Shown in pieces: positions 23,781 through 35,510 of a stretch of DNA of 64,000 nucleotides (the stretch's first letter is position 1; each line of letters starts with the position of its first letter). Under the pieces are notes generated by a model, which saw only the letters and a list, made by a program, of their open reading frames with translations, was not told the origin of the DNA and made no database searches. A program made the translations under genes and the position numbers. The stretch spans positions 64,717,501-64,781,500 of the forward strand of contig CM027381.1 in NCBI GenBank assembly GCA_015680905.1. Reading direction: 5' to 3'. The DNA comes from Coptis chinensis. Taxonomy: Eukaryota > Streptophyta > Magnoliopsida > Ranunculales > Ranunculaceae.

Positions 23781-26700
23781 TATCAGAGATAATTGGTGCT
23801 GAAAGGAGAGAATTATTGCAAACCGACGAACAATTGCAAACCCACGAACAAAATTAATAAAGGCTACTCCTCCTCTCCCCGCGAGCTACTCTACCTCTCC
23901 CACGAGCTTGCGAAATTTTGATGGCTACAAAATCTCCTTCTTCTCCACTCTCGCACAAGAGCTTGCGAACTTGCGAATTTTGATGGTAGGAACGAGTGGT
24001 AGGAACAAGGTTGAGGACTACACGACCGATCGGATGCTCTGGGTGATGAATATTCAATGTGTTGCCAAGGTATGGCTTAGCATCAAATAAAAGTGTCGAG
24101 AATTATTGATTAGAATAACTTGTTTCCGGATGAAATTGTGACCATTACTATACCGTGAAATGTGTTTTAAAGGAGGTCTATTGTATAAGCATTTGAGTTG
24201 AGTTAAGTTGATTGTTAAGTTGATTGACTTTAAATCACTGAAAGCTTGATCAATGTTCTCCTTTCAATCACCGATTAGCATTAGTATTATTTTTTAAGTG
24301 CTTAATTTGACTCATGACCCATATTTAGTTATTTACCTAACATAATCCAGCCCCTACCAAAATGGCGACATGGTGATGGAGTGGGTCCTTACAAACTGGT
24401 AATAGAGCTAGGTTACGCTCATCTTTAAGACGGGCAACTATGATACCCCTCGGGTATGCTTGAAAGGCACCTTGACCAATATAGATAGGGTGACGAACCG
24501 ACGTTGCACTAGGAGTTTAGTTCGACAAGCTGTTAGGTTCCGGAGGAAGACCGAGTGTAGTCGACATTGGTTAGGTTCCGCCCATGACTGAGTTTAGTCG
24601 ACAGCAGTTCAGTCCCGCACAAGACCTGCAGGTTCTCACATGACGATGAGGGCAGTACTTACTACTTAGTATCATGGCCCTTTGAGTTTGTCAATTGAAT
24701 AGTTACTTAAGTTGGTATTTGCTCTTCAATGTCTGCAAAGGAATTCTTTGGTTATTTTTCTTTTGTACATAGCCATGTGGATATCGTTCCTTGCTAATTA
24801 AGCCCGTGATACCCCAAGGATATCTTTGATCGCTCGTCCGAGACGGAGTGCACAGTATTTAGTCGAAATTGTCGTAGAGTTTAGTGAGTTGGCAAGGTCT
24901 TTTCCCTCTAAAAAAGGTACTATTATAATGTTTCTTTTGATCTAATTAGCTTTCTTTTGAGATATTAATATTCAGATTATGTTTAATTGTTTTGGAATTC
25001 GGTTTGATGATATTGAAGGAGGTGATTTGAGAGTCCTTCCATGTTTATTTTCATTATCTTGACTGTACTGTAGGATTAGTTGTGTGATATCATGACAACT
25101 GGGCTTATGTTCTTCATTGTTTGCTTTGGTTTGGGTGTAGAAGGATGGGGTGTTTGGGAAGGAGGGAATCGGTTTCACAAACCGATAATTGGTGTACAAT
25201 GGTATTTGAGAGATTTAAATGAATCTCACTTATCGATAAGGGTTGTGAAATGGACCAGGTTACAAAACAATTTATATACACCTTTTAGTGCCTCTCCTTT
25301 TTTGGTTATTTTCATTATATTTTGGTAGGTATGGCCTCACAAGCGCATGACAACATGTTCATGTTATTTGGACAGATTTGATGGACCCGGATGTTCTTGG
25401 CACAATAAAAGTCTTGGCATTCAAGGAGTTGATGTCGGCGAACCATGACAACCATATCCACACTTTGTAGGCACCGAGAATGTTTCACTACTACTAAAGT
25501 GATTAGGGGAGCTGGTCACTTTCTGAAATGACATGGTCAAGGTGAAATTTGCACAAATGACAAGTGCTTATTTGTGTTTTTTAGGCATTTCATTGAGTGT
25601 TTACGTAATACATTTATAAACGTGTAAAACATGCCATTTTCTAACATGGACGAATGGGTGAAGCATTGGGTGATGACCAAGCCAAATGATTACCTCATGT
25701 CTCTATTATTGCTTGGCGTTTGCATATATATGCTCTATTTGGTGGGGGTGGGGGTGGTGGTGGTAGGACTTTTGGTCTACTTAGTATGTGTAGGTATAGT
25801 TGTACTTAAACAAGAACGTTGTGTAATTCTTGATCAGAAAATAAAGGAGGGGGGAACTATGCCGAATGTGATCTTTTCGCCTCATCGACTCACTGTGTAG
25901 AATCCATGTACACTTTTAAATGGATTTAGCCTTTAGTGCGACAATGATACACATAGTCCTCACTTGCAGGTCCTGGCAATCCCCCACTTCACTCGTCTTA
26001 TGTACACTTTTGTACTTGGAAAGTTGAGGCCTATTTCTTCATGACATATATTGATCATATATTTTTCTTTTTTTTGAGGGAAGATATATTTTATGTATTT
26101 CCTTTTCAGATTAGTTCCATGATTTCTAGCAAAACCCTTAATGCAGTAGGATCTTACATCTCTTAAGGGTACTTGGTTTTCTGTGATTGATTGAGTGTGT
26201 TGGATGAATCTTGACTCTTGAGTCCAAAAGTCTTGAGTCTTAAAATTAATATCCGATTTTTTCAATCTGAATGCAAATCGAGTCGAATTTTTTTGATATC
26301 CGCCTACACCCCTTATGTATAACAATGATATAAGTGGAAATGATGTATATGTTGTTTTTATTTTAATTTTTGTATATAATTTATAGTATTCTTTTGATTC
26401 GAGGATTGGTTACTTGACTTAACCGCATTGGTCGAGATGGTTAAGTAGGTTCTACTGAATCAATATATATTTGAGTAGTTGGGTACTTGGGTTTACGAGG
26501 TATGAGGTTTTAATATATGTTATGGAAGTATATTATATGATTTTCAGGTTATGACGGGTTTTAATTTATGAAATGTTGAAAATACAAAGGAAACTCTGCC
26601 GAATTTTTTTTAGAATGTGATGTTAAGTGGTGGTTTTATATTTGAGTTATGTATATCATAAAATATTTTGTCTTCTTGAAGTCATCTAGAAGAGGATTGT

Positions 26701-28050
26701 ACCCATCTTTGGTCCTTGTAGGGTAGAGCAAACTCTTCCGTGAACTCTTCCTTGTCTTTTGTATAAGTATGTTCTCAGTGGTTGCTTGTTTTTCTATTTT
26801 GCAGCATAAGCCGCCTGAAAAAACTTAGTTGTTGTGCTCTAGGTACGTCGTGTTGTCTCGATGGTTTGTTCTTCTCCCACTTTTGGTTGTTAGCACTAGG
26901 GCATTAAACTTTTTTTTCCAAAGAAATATCAATTTTTCTAGTATTTTGAGTAAGAAAGTCGAGCATTTATTAGTAAGAATAATTCAAATAACCTGTTCAT
27001 TGTTGGTGCAGTAGTGGAGTTTGATTTGCAGTAGTGGAGTTTGATTCGTAGTAGTGGAGTTGGCTTCTGATTCTCTTGAGGTAAAACTTCTACCCATTTC
27101 GTATACTAATTTTATTTTTTGTTTGTTATTTTTTGCAACAACTGAAATTGTGGGTGTTTGTATGCATATAAGGGATATGTTTTGGTTGTGTGCCATGGTA
27201 AAGTCATTTGGTTTGTATATTAGGGTAGTGTTAGGATTTATTCTTGGTTTAATTATCAAATTAATGCGGGTTATATGTTTTTATATTTTATTTTACATGA
27301 CTTTAAATTAATTTGAAAAGCTAATGTAATTTAACTTGGTATTCAGATTCTATTGATGAACCGATAGTTATAGAATTTATGTTTGTCTTTTGTTGTCTTT
27401 TTTTTATTTTTTTCTTCTTATTTTACTATATGAGTGTTTTAGGCATAATACAGTGGTCAAAAGTTGAATAAACAAAGGAAACTTTGTCAAAATATTTTTA
27501 ACTCTTTTGTTTTATAAACAAGCAAGTTAGTGTTAAAAATATAATGCAATGGTAAAATTGTCTAAATGATTTATACCGTTATTTCTAAGTACAGGGGAAG
27601 ATATGATTAGCATTGGTAGAGGCATGAATATTAGAATTAGATGTTGGAAAAGCCCTCCACGTTAAGACAACATTGGAATATCAATAAAAGTACACGTTAG
27701 CATTAGAATATTCTTGATATCACTCAAAGTACAGTTTGGTTCCAGAACACGGCACCTCCATCCGAGAGTTCCTACTTGTTTAAAGATTGGTTAATTCGAT
27801 CACAAGCCGGATGCCGGTTTGAACTTGACAGTAATTGTTTGATATTATTAATATTTGGATGCTTGACTATTATAATTAAATGTAGAAAAAACGCCGATTA
27901 CGCTTAAGGCAACATTGGATTTGAGTTATAGGACCACATACTTGATCCATGTATTTTTAAATAGGAATCATCAAATTTAATTATGTTTTGGTTTGATGTA
28001 TATATTAAATTATTCGTTTGTGATAAATGAGGATAGAAATGCCAAAGGGA
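23781..28050. other. hAT 5' region, no supported gene
   Basis: About 4.3 kb without a recognisable protein domain. Frames at 25631-25900 and 26829-27311 are low-complexity or intron-like. 24340-24910 is less AT-rich and holds short internal repeats (gttccg, gtcgac). A repeat unit at 26392-26613 recurs twice at 33.2-33.6 kb. Part of this may be promoter and leader introns of the transposase gene, and part may be other insertions that I cannot delimit. Confidence 0.45.
26392..26613 (+). repeat. About 190-220 bp repeat, copy 1 of 3 within the hAT element
   Basis: Begins tttgattcgaggattggtta, passes through tcgagatggttaagtag, and ends near aaactctgccgaa. Two further copies stand at 33218-33402 and 33407-33592. 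Copy 1 is the most divergent and has an insertion in its middle. Confidence 0.8.
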
Positions 28051-28051
28051 T

Positions 28052-30480
28052 TTGATATCGGGTGGGACCACGCTTATCCAGATCCCTCGAAATAAAAAGG
28101 GGACACAGTGCAAATACTGTGATAAGATTTTAGCTGGAGGTGGCATTACAAGGCTGAAAGTACATCTTGGCGGAGGGAACAAAAATGTTGAGAAATGTTT
28201 AAAGTGTGGAAAGGTAATTCGAGACATGTTCCGACAAATAATTGAGTCCGGAATTGAGAAGAGAAATGGAAAAAAGATAGCTGAAGAACATTATAGAGCT
28301 GCCATGCATGCACACCCTCCTGGAGAAGACTCAGACGAGGATGACAACGAGTTCGAGATAGCACGGCAACAATCTAGGGATGAGTACCAGAGGTTCTGCG
28401 AGACGGGCTCGTGGGATAAGAAGGCTCCAACCAGAGAGAACACCAATGTTGCAAGCACAAGCTCTCGCAAAGGCAAAGGTCTTATGTCTCTCTTCTCCCG
28501 TTCGAAGAGCACTAGGCATCCCGAGCTTATTGATGTCGATTCGCCGAGAAGGCCTGATGTTAATCAACCATCTGTCCACCAGATGACGCCAGCTGGTAAG
28601 TCAAAAGCTGGGGTGTTTAGAACAGTTGTGGCTAGATTTGTACTTTGGGGAAACTTGTCTCCAAATGCAGTGGCCAACAACCCGTATTACAAGCCGATGT
28701 TCGATGAGGCATGTCGCGCCGGTCTTGGAGTGACCCCTCCTTCAGGTATCAACTACAAAATTCAGAGTTGCAGAGGCTTAAGGCAGAGTGCAAAATTGTA
28801 TATTGACCATATGAAAATAAAATGGTCTACATATGGTGTCACCGTTATGTGTGATTCTGGGATCGGTCCAACGCGACGGTGCTTGATGAACTTCATGGTG
28901 TATTGTGATGGGCTCATGACTTTTGATTAGATCCATTGATCTATCGAAAACACAAGAAAGATCACCGCCACTTACTGAAACACATGAGACGTGTTGTTGA
29001 CAAGGTTGGCAAGGAGAATGTTGTTCAGATTGTAACGGACAACGGGGCGAATTTTAAGAAAGCTGGAGAGATGCTTGCAAGAGAAAATGGTATACTTACA
29101 AATAAGTTTTATTCTCCCATTTTAGATTCCTTTTGCAAATAGGTTTTTTGTATGAACTGTCTACTAAACTACTTCATGTACAATAGGGTATAACCTTTTC
29201 TGGACCCCATGCGCGGCTCATTCTATAGACCTTATCTTGAAAGAATTTTCTCGAGCCCGCCGACGAAAAGCAATCCTTGATCGGTGAAGGATATCACGTC
29301 TTTCATTTATAACCACTCGAAGTTGTTTCCCTTATGAGGGAAGTGTGTGGTGGAGACTTAGTCCGAAATGGGTCCAACTAGATTTGCCAAGAATTACATG
29401 GCATTGAAAAGTTTGTCAAGAAAAAGAACAAGCTCGGTCAATGTTTACTTCCAAGGATATCTTGAAATCAAGAATGATAATCCTACGGTCCGGATGATGA
29501 TGGTCGAGGATATTATAAACGACCGAGAATTTTGGCGAATGAATGTGAAGGGATTGTAGTATGTATTAGAACCTATTGTGGTTTTATTGGAAAGGTGGAT
29601 AGGGATGATAAACCGACCATGCCATTTTTTACAATGAGATGGGTAGAAATAACAATTGAGCAAGTTCGAGGAAGATTCGCCGCTGAATGGATTGTTGGAA
29701 TCATTAAGAGGAGGTGGAACAACCAATTGGGGCACCCATTACACAAAGTGGGTAATATTTTTGTTAACTTCGAGGTTTATTTAATTGTACCGTAGAATCG
29801 TTGTAAGCTAATATGCTACAAATTTGCTTGTAGCACACTACCTTAATCCCGCCGTAATTTACGGCCGATAGTGAAAGTGTTGCATACAATGGGGAGTTCC
29901 TCTCAAGCAATCGCATACCTCATTAACCAATTGATCCCAAACCTATCGGATCAATTGGCTTGCTTAAATGAATGTAAAGCTTATCGAGAGGCTTATGGGG
30001 TATTCTCTGCGCCAATTCTTGTATATGGAAGAACCAAAGTCATGCCGGGTTAGTTTCATTGTTAACCCACTACGAACTTGTAACTGACCTATTTTAGTTT
30101 TAGTCCATACAAAATTATATAATATGGTCTACATTGTTTGTCATTGACGCAGCTGATTGGTGGATGAATGTTGAAGACGGTTATGTCGACCACTTGAAAA
30201 CGTTAGCTATACGGATCCTCTCACAAACTACCTCATCATCTGGATGTGAGAGGAATTGGAGCACGTTTGGATTCATACACTCGGCGAAACGTTGTAACTC
30301 GAGAACCGAGTCACTGGAGGATCGAAGTCTTTGTCCACTACAACCTTCGACCGAAAAGCAAGCATGTCCAACTAAAGAACCAATTCAAGAAGAAAGAAGA
30401 TCTTGGACCTCACATCATTGTACCGATAATGACTCGGATCGGTCCTATTTTTGATTGGATCGATGACGTGAGAGAACCCC
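28052..30480 (+). pseudogene. hAT transposase (BED finger, DUF659, hAT dimerisation domain)
   Basis: The N-terminal BED-type zinc finger holds GTQCKYCDKILAGGGITRLKVHLGG. After an acidic/polar linker comes a DUF659-like catalytic region (AGLGVTPPSG, YGVTVMCDSGIGPTRRCLMNF, then at 28936-29142 VGKENVVQIVTDNGANFKKAG). A middle part follows (TRFAKNYMALKSL, DIINDREFW). The C-terminal dimerisation region at about 30150-30400 has LAIRILSQTTSSSGCERNWSTFGFIHS. The protein would cut and rejoin the element ends. Frameshifts near 28925, 29350 and 30300 and probable stops mean this copy is inactive. Domain order and motifs are clear. Confidence 0.88.
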
Positions 30481-30548
30481 GAGGCATTATTAGATGAAAG
30501 CGGTCGCCCTAATTCATACATTGCGAGAGCAATCTGGTGTGCCAATAG

Positions 30549-31970
30549 ATGGAAATTGGGAACCCGTCGAATCCCAATCCCGGGATAACTTTGAAGCAGC
30601 TTCAATCTCCTAATGACACTCAACTTGATGGTGAAACATATTATGATCCCGATGCATGGAGAATGCCTAGTGATGGGGAGCACGATAATGCTTACAATGT
30701 TGTTGATGACGATAACGATAACGATATAGCGATGATGATGATCATCATCATGCTCAAGTTCGCGCCGCTGGTCCTAGTCGAGGAGGTGGTGGTGGTCGTG
30801 GAGATGGTAGTGGTCCGAGTCGGTAGGTGGTGGTGGTCCTCCTCTGGTTTTGATGATGATCATGCTCGGGTTCGTGCCCGCTGGGTCCAAGTCGAGGAGG
30901 TGGTGGTGGTCGTGGAGATGGCGTGGTCCGAGTCGAGTAGGTGGTGGTGGTGGTCCTCCGTGTTTTGATGGTAATGATGGGGTTCAGTCACAACAACCTA
31001 GAGTTTCCATTGGTGGTGGTGTTGGGTCACAACGGGTGACACCAAAGTCACAGATCGAGGGTGGGTCCTCAATCGCGCAGCCAAGGGGTGGATCCTCCAC
31101 AACAATCAAGGGGTGGGTCCTCACAAATCCCACCACCAAGTGGTAGGGTGGATGCACTGTTGTTGGGTCTCAACAAGCAACTGGTGGTTCCTCACGGTCT
31201 TGCGTGATAATAGAGGAATATACTTTTAATGAAGAGGATGGGTTTGACCATGCAACTCAAGACTCGACCATGGTGCTTCCTCCATGACGAGGATCTCATC
31301 AAAGAAAAGGTCGACAAAGGAGAGCAGATCCTACCGAAGCACGGACTCCAGCAATTGTTTTTATGGGCAAGGGTCATCTACTGGGGTCGAGATGTCTGTG
31401 GACTCGTTGGCGGGCCAATTTGGTGGATTGTTTTCTTACGATCAGCCTTATGGATATTCTTCTACTGGTTCAAATATGGTTGAATATTCTACAGACTCTT
31501 CATATGCGAATCCTCCAGAAGAATATTCACGTTCTCAATATTATGGGAATTGGAATGATCCTCAAGCATACTCTACTACTTCCACCTATGCTACTTCTTC
31601 GGAACAATATGCGTCCCCTCAGTCTTATGGAGATTGGAATGCTCCATCTCGCGAGTATTCTACTGAATCTACATTTGTGCTACCTTCAGAACAATATGCA
31701 CCTCCTCGTCATTCTTATGGAGGACGGAATGAAAGGGACCAAAGTATGGAAGATGTTCAGTCATTCTCGGACCATAGTGTGGACATGCCTCCACCTGCAT
31801 GGGGAACTGTATGGGAACCTCCGAGTCGACCCGTTGTTGAGGAAACCGGTATCCGATTATTGGTTACCTTCAATTGTGTGGCAAGAACTTGGATCAACCG
31901 TATGACTTGTAATGGAAAAACTTTAAGAATTGGTTCAGCCAAACCCTCACTTGGAACCAGATTGTAATGA
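30549..31970 (+). pseudogene. C-terminal Gly-rich and Tyr/Ser-rich tail of the hAT transposase
   Basis: Downstream of the dimerisation domain, the DNA at 30720-31140 is GGTGGT-rich and would encode glycine/arginine-rich repeats in one frame. The frame at 31284-31967 encodes repeats of the type YSTxSTYxxSSEQYxSPxSYGxWN, three to four imperfect units of about 30 residues. Plant hAT transposases of this type often carry a low-complexity tail. Here it is long and internally repeated. The frames do not join cleanly, so the exact protein is uncertain. Confidence 0.55.
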
Positions 31971-32042
31971 TTTTCTTTTTGAATCGGCATTACATGGTGT
32001 CAAAGGCATACAAGAAGGTCGCAAATCATTCCCAAGAGTCTT

Positions 32043-32172
32043 CTTTGTAATGGTTTGGAGTGTCGACCCTCTGTTGGTTTGGAATAAAGTTAAAGTATTT
32101 TTGTATTGGTATCCGAGTTTTATCATGTTTAATGGTTTGGAGTGTCGGCCTCTCTCGTTGGTTTTGAATAAA
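32043..32172 (+). repeat. Tandem duplication, about 80-bp unit
   Basis: The sequence tggtttggagtgtcg, then a ctctngttggttt block, then gaataaagtt occurs twice, starting at about 32051 and 32131. It lies directly after the Tyr/Ser-rich tail and contains AATAAA, so it may be the 3' end of the transposase transcript. Confidence 0.6.
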
Positions 32173-32180
32173 GTTTGAGT

Positions 32181-33680
32181 CATAGTACAAAATATATCAT
32201 CTGTTTTGTGAGTTCTTTATGTCTATGGATTAGTTGTAATTGTTATGTTTTTGGTGAGCCACTTAGATCTTGAAGAAAAATGTAGAGCTCCATGCGAAAC
32301 TGAATGCGTAGTAATTGTTCCTCGTAAGGAGAAAACAATAATCTTCCTATGGGGTTTTATTTGTTTTAATTAAGCCGAAAGTGTCTAGTAACAAAAAAAG
32401 AAGCTATATTGATAAGCTTTGTCTTTGATGGACACTTGTACTTAGGATTGGCAGCAAGAGAAGCTAGAATAGGAGATGACAATCATATAAAACAAATTTC
32501 AGATCGATTATCCGGGGGATTTGATCCGGTTCTTGGAGCTGATATTTATATCCTTCAATTTCATATGTTTTCTTCTTAATGTAGTGTTGGCCTTGCTTAT
32601 TTCTTAGTTACAATTGCATCTTTTTGAATTTCTTGACGCACTGTACGCTTTCAACAACATAGCATCTCTCCACTTTTTGATACTGTGAACCAACTTTTTC
32701 GCCTCAGAGAAGTAAACTGCTGCAAGTTCATACTAGCTTATGTTTCTCGAGCTAAGAGGTGAGTGAAGATGCTTACTCGTTGTGTAATTATGACTCTGTT
32801 CACAACCTGTAACCAAAGGTCTTATAATTTGTAGTTATCCTAATTTTAGTAATTGCACAGTGCATGTTTGCTCTTGATTGATGCCCCTGTTACTTGTTTA
32901 TCCCTTAAGGATTCTATTAGCTTATCAACCTTATTTTAACTTCTAAGAGTAGTTATCTTGAAATCTATAGGTTTGTTTCTTAAAATCTATAGCTTGTCTT
33001 GAAAGAATTACCTTTCCAAAGAATGTTATTCACTTATTTGATTTGCTTTCTTCAATTCTTAATCTAGCTAGTTTATCATTTCATATGCGTTTGGAATTGT
33101 GGAAATTAGCATAAGTAGAAAGTCGTAACAATTTTGAAATTTTATTCCTCTACTTTGAGCCCTGAGGTGAGTTGAACCAAGCTGTTCCTTCCTCTAGTTA
33201 GCTTGAATTTGTCGATATTTGATTCGAGGGTTGGTTACTTGACTTAACTGGCACTAGTCGAGATGGTTAAGTAGCCGGTTCTACGAATCAGTATATCTTT
33301 TAGTAGTTGGGTGTAGTTTTATTGGATTTCCAAGTTATGACAGGATTTAAGTTTATGAAATGTTGAAAATACAGAGGAAATTCTGCCGAAATTTTTGTAG
33401 GATATTTTTGATTCGAGGATTGGTTACTTGACTTAACTGGCACTAGTCGAGATGGTTAAGTAGCGGTTCTGCTAATCGATATTTCTTTTAGTAGTTGGGT
33501 GTAGTTTTATTGGATTTGAAGGTTATGACAGATTTAAATTTATGAAATGTCGAAAATCTGAGAGGAAACTCTGCCAAAATTTTTGTAGGATTTTTCTGTC
33601 TCTGTGTAGTTTAGGTTTTGCTTAGTTGGTCTATATCACGTCCTGAGTTTTGTAATAATTAAAGATGCCACGTGTCTTTG
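32181..33680 (+). other. Non-repetitive hAT cargo with exon-like fragments
   Basis: At about 32410-32580 one frame reads FVFDGHLYLGLAAREARIGDD and then QISDRLSGGFDPVLGADIY. At about 32660-32765 another reads LREVNCCKFILAYVSRAKR and ends at a good 5' splice site (AGAG/gtgagt). Neither is a transposase motif. They look like exon pieces of a host gene, perhaps the same as the fragments at 33780-34494. I cannot name the gene. Confidence 0.4.
33218..33592 (+). repeat. Two tandem copies of the 190-bp hAT repeat
   Basis: Copies at 33218-33402 and 33407-33592 share tttgattcgagg, then ggttacttgacttaactggc, then tagttgggtgtagttttatt, then a gaaatg block. They are closer to each other than to copy 1 at 26392, so the pair arose later by local duplication. 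Confidence 0.85.
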
Positions 33681-33779
33681 GTATTCAATGATTGTTTTAT
33701 TGTTATCTTCGTTCTCTTATCTCTTATCTCTCTGGAAATGCTAGGGCTAGTTGTTCTTGTGTGCGTGATTCTTTGAAGA

Positions 33780-34494
33780 TTCATATGCGTGAAGGAATCA
33801 TCATAAGAAAAGATGATGAAATTAGTCTCAACGAAAAGATGATGAAATCGGTCTCAGCAGAAAACGTCTCTGAAATCAATGAGAGTTATATTGATAAAAG
33901 CATGGGAATAATGATGGTCAATGGTCCGAACGAGACGATGGGTAAGGTTCTAGAGTTCTTGCAAGAGGAAAAGGATCATGATCATAGAAAAGGAGAGGAT
34001 CTTCTTGATTCAAGTTGTTTGTTGGGAAGTACTTGGCGGAATCACCCTTTGCCGCATGCTAAAGGCTCACGGATCTTCTCGAGTACCTTCTTTCCATCAA
34101 GGGTGAAGACGAACCAAGACCATTCTATTCTGTTTTATTTATGCTTCCCCTATTGTCCCAAATAACAACCTCCATTGAAGGATGTAAAATCCTGGCTTCA
34201 ACCAAAGGGCTACAATATGTTGTAGATTGCCTGATCAAGATGATGGATGCGGTTTATGGCAGTGATGGGGAGGATACTAGTGGGAGCATAGTTTTGGCAA
34301 GTGATGTAATTGAACACGTCATATTGACAACTGATGAAGTGGATTGGAGTTGTGTTGGTCGTCTCCTGAAGACGTTAGAGTGTTGGATAGACTCTATAAG
34401 CGAGGCATCTATGGACATCAGGGTTACAGGCCTTCACGCTCTCATCATGGATTCAATCACAACAGAAGATCTAATAGATGCGCTATATGATTGA
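33780..34494 (+). pseudogene. Captured gene fragment, unidentified (helical, possible HEAT/ARM-like)
   Basis: The frame at 33692-34165 includes VLEFLQEEKDHDHRKGEDLLD, then shifts. The second frame (34141-34494) encodes a 117-residue hydrophobic/acidic stretch (LLSQITTSIEGCKILASTKG, VVDCLIKMMDAVYG, VDWSCVGRLLKTLECWID) ending IDALYD and a stop. The composition is that of a normal helical host protein, possibly a solenoid repeat protein, and is unlike any hAT, LINE or CACTA domain. A frameshift near 34020-34050 and an in-frame stop show it is broken. It lies between the hAT transposase and the right terminus, so it may have been picked up by the element. Confidence 0.5.
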
Positions 34495-34641
34495 ACGCTC
34501 AGTGCAAGTGCAACAAGTATTGTAATATGTAGAAAAAAAAATTCAAGATTCATTGTTAAAGAATGAAAAGTCAATGTAATATGTAGGAATTCTGAGGTGT
34601 ATTTTTTAGTATTAGAGAGTAATTTATATTAAAAGTATGAC

Positions 34642-35098
34642 TGTGAGGGAATAATATATTTATATATATTATGCACGTGTCCAACACGAATCAGGAAAAC
34701 TCATGGAAGATCGTTATAACATAACACCTTGTCTAGAACGAGGTGATAACCTCCAGGACTCATGATAGATCGTTACAACATAACACCTCGTCCAGAACGA
34801 GGTGACAACCTGGCACATGCACGCAACGGGCAGTAACGCTCAACGTAGCTGTGTTAGTTAAAGTCGTAGTATCAGTCGCGCTTATAAATACACTGTCTAA
34901 AAGCTCATTTATTCTCATCAAGACAGGGACTTGAGCTGATAGAGGAAAGGGGGGAACAATGTCTGACTTGATTCAAGTTCATCACAAAATCTTGATATGT
35001 AGGTAGCTCGTCCCAAAGTGAGCTCAGTCAAAACTCGACCCATCACAATCTTCTCCATTATTCACACTTGTAAGGACTTATCAAATTCAACATTTATA
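34642..35098. repeat. Probable solo LTR (457 bp) inside the hAT element
   Basis: It begins TGTGAGGGAATAATA and carries a plus-strand TATA box (cttataaatacactg at about 34880). It contains two copies of an approximately 50-bp block (cataacacct.gtc.agaacg). ATGAC flanks it on both sides (34637-34641 and 35099-35103). The end reads ...catttata instead of the usual CA, so the boundary or the duplication could be off by a few bases. No internal retroelement sequence adjoins it. Confidence 0.6.
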
Positions 35099-35103
35099 AT
35101 GAC

Positions 35104-35374
35104 CACATTCAAAGAAAATATAGATATTTGTCGATATTTGTCGATATTTGTGGATATTTATCGATATTTGTCGATATATCACGATATATCCACGATATTT
35201 GCAGCCAGAAATACCCACACATAGTCTGTGGATATTTGTCGATATTTATCGATATATCCACGATATTTGCAGATGCCCCAATGTAATATATCCCCACACA
35301 GGGGGATATATCCACGATACATATCCATAAATCAGAAGTCGATATTTTGTCATATCCCGATATTTTGTACTATG
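35104..35374. repeat. hAT right subterminal repeats and terminus
   Basis: Dense repeats of gatatttgtcgatatttgtc and cacgatatatccacgatatt lead to the right terminal inverted repeat ending TACTATG. They mirror the left end of the element. Confidence 0.8.
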
Positions 35375-35382
35375 GTCTAATG

Positions 35383-35510
35383 GAAGGAATGTTTCCTTTC
35401 ATCTCTGGGACTGGAAGGTCAGCTAAGTTTATCTGTTGAGGTTGAGCACCTCTAACTTTATCTGCAAAAGAAGCTTTGGGAGCCCCGGTCCCATCTTTCA
35501 CTATAACCGG
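35383..35510 (-). pseudogene. LINE ORF1, N-terminal part beyond the hAT element
   Basis: Minus-strand frame encoding GAPKASFADKVRG and then VPEMKGNIPSIR, typical of the stretch before the DUF4283 domain in plant LINE ORF1. If the hAT element and one copy of its 8-bp duplication are ignored, the frame runs straight into the ORF1 part at 23604. The remaining LINE leader up to about 35750 shows no clear coding sequence. Confidence 0.8.

Larger units (their letters stand above)
23613..35374 (+). mobile_element. hAT transposon, 11.76 kb, with 8-bp target duplication
   Basis: The left end is CATAGTACAAAATATCG at 23613; the right end is its exact reverse complement (17 bp), ending at 35374. After one mismatch the match runs on for GATAT. 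The flanking octamer GTCTAATG occurs at 23605-23612 and 35375-35382, a perfect 8-bp target duplication as expected for hAT. Subterminal regions are rich in ATATCG repeats. The element carries a BED/hAT transposase (28052-30480), a Tyr/Ser-rich tail, unidentified gene fragments (32400-34494) and a probable solo LTR. It is unusually long for a hAT element. Removing it restores the LINE ORF1 frame. Confidence 0.93.
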
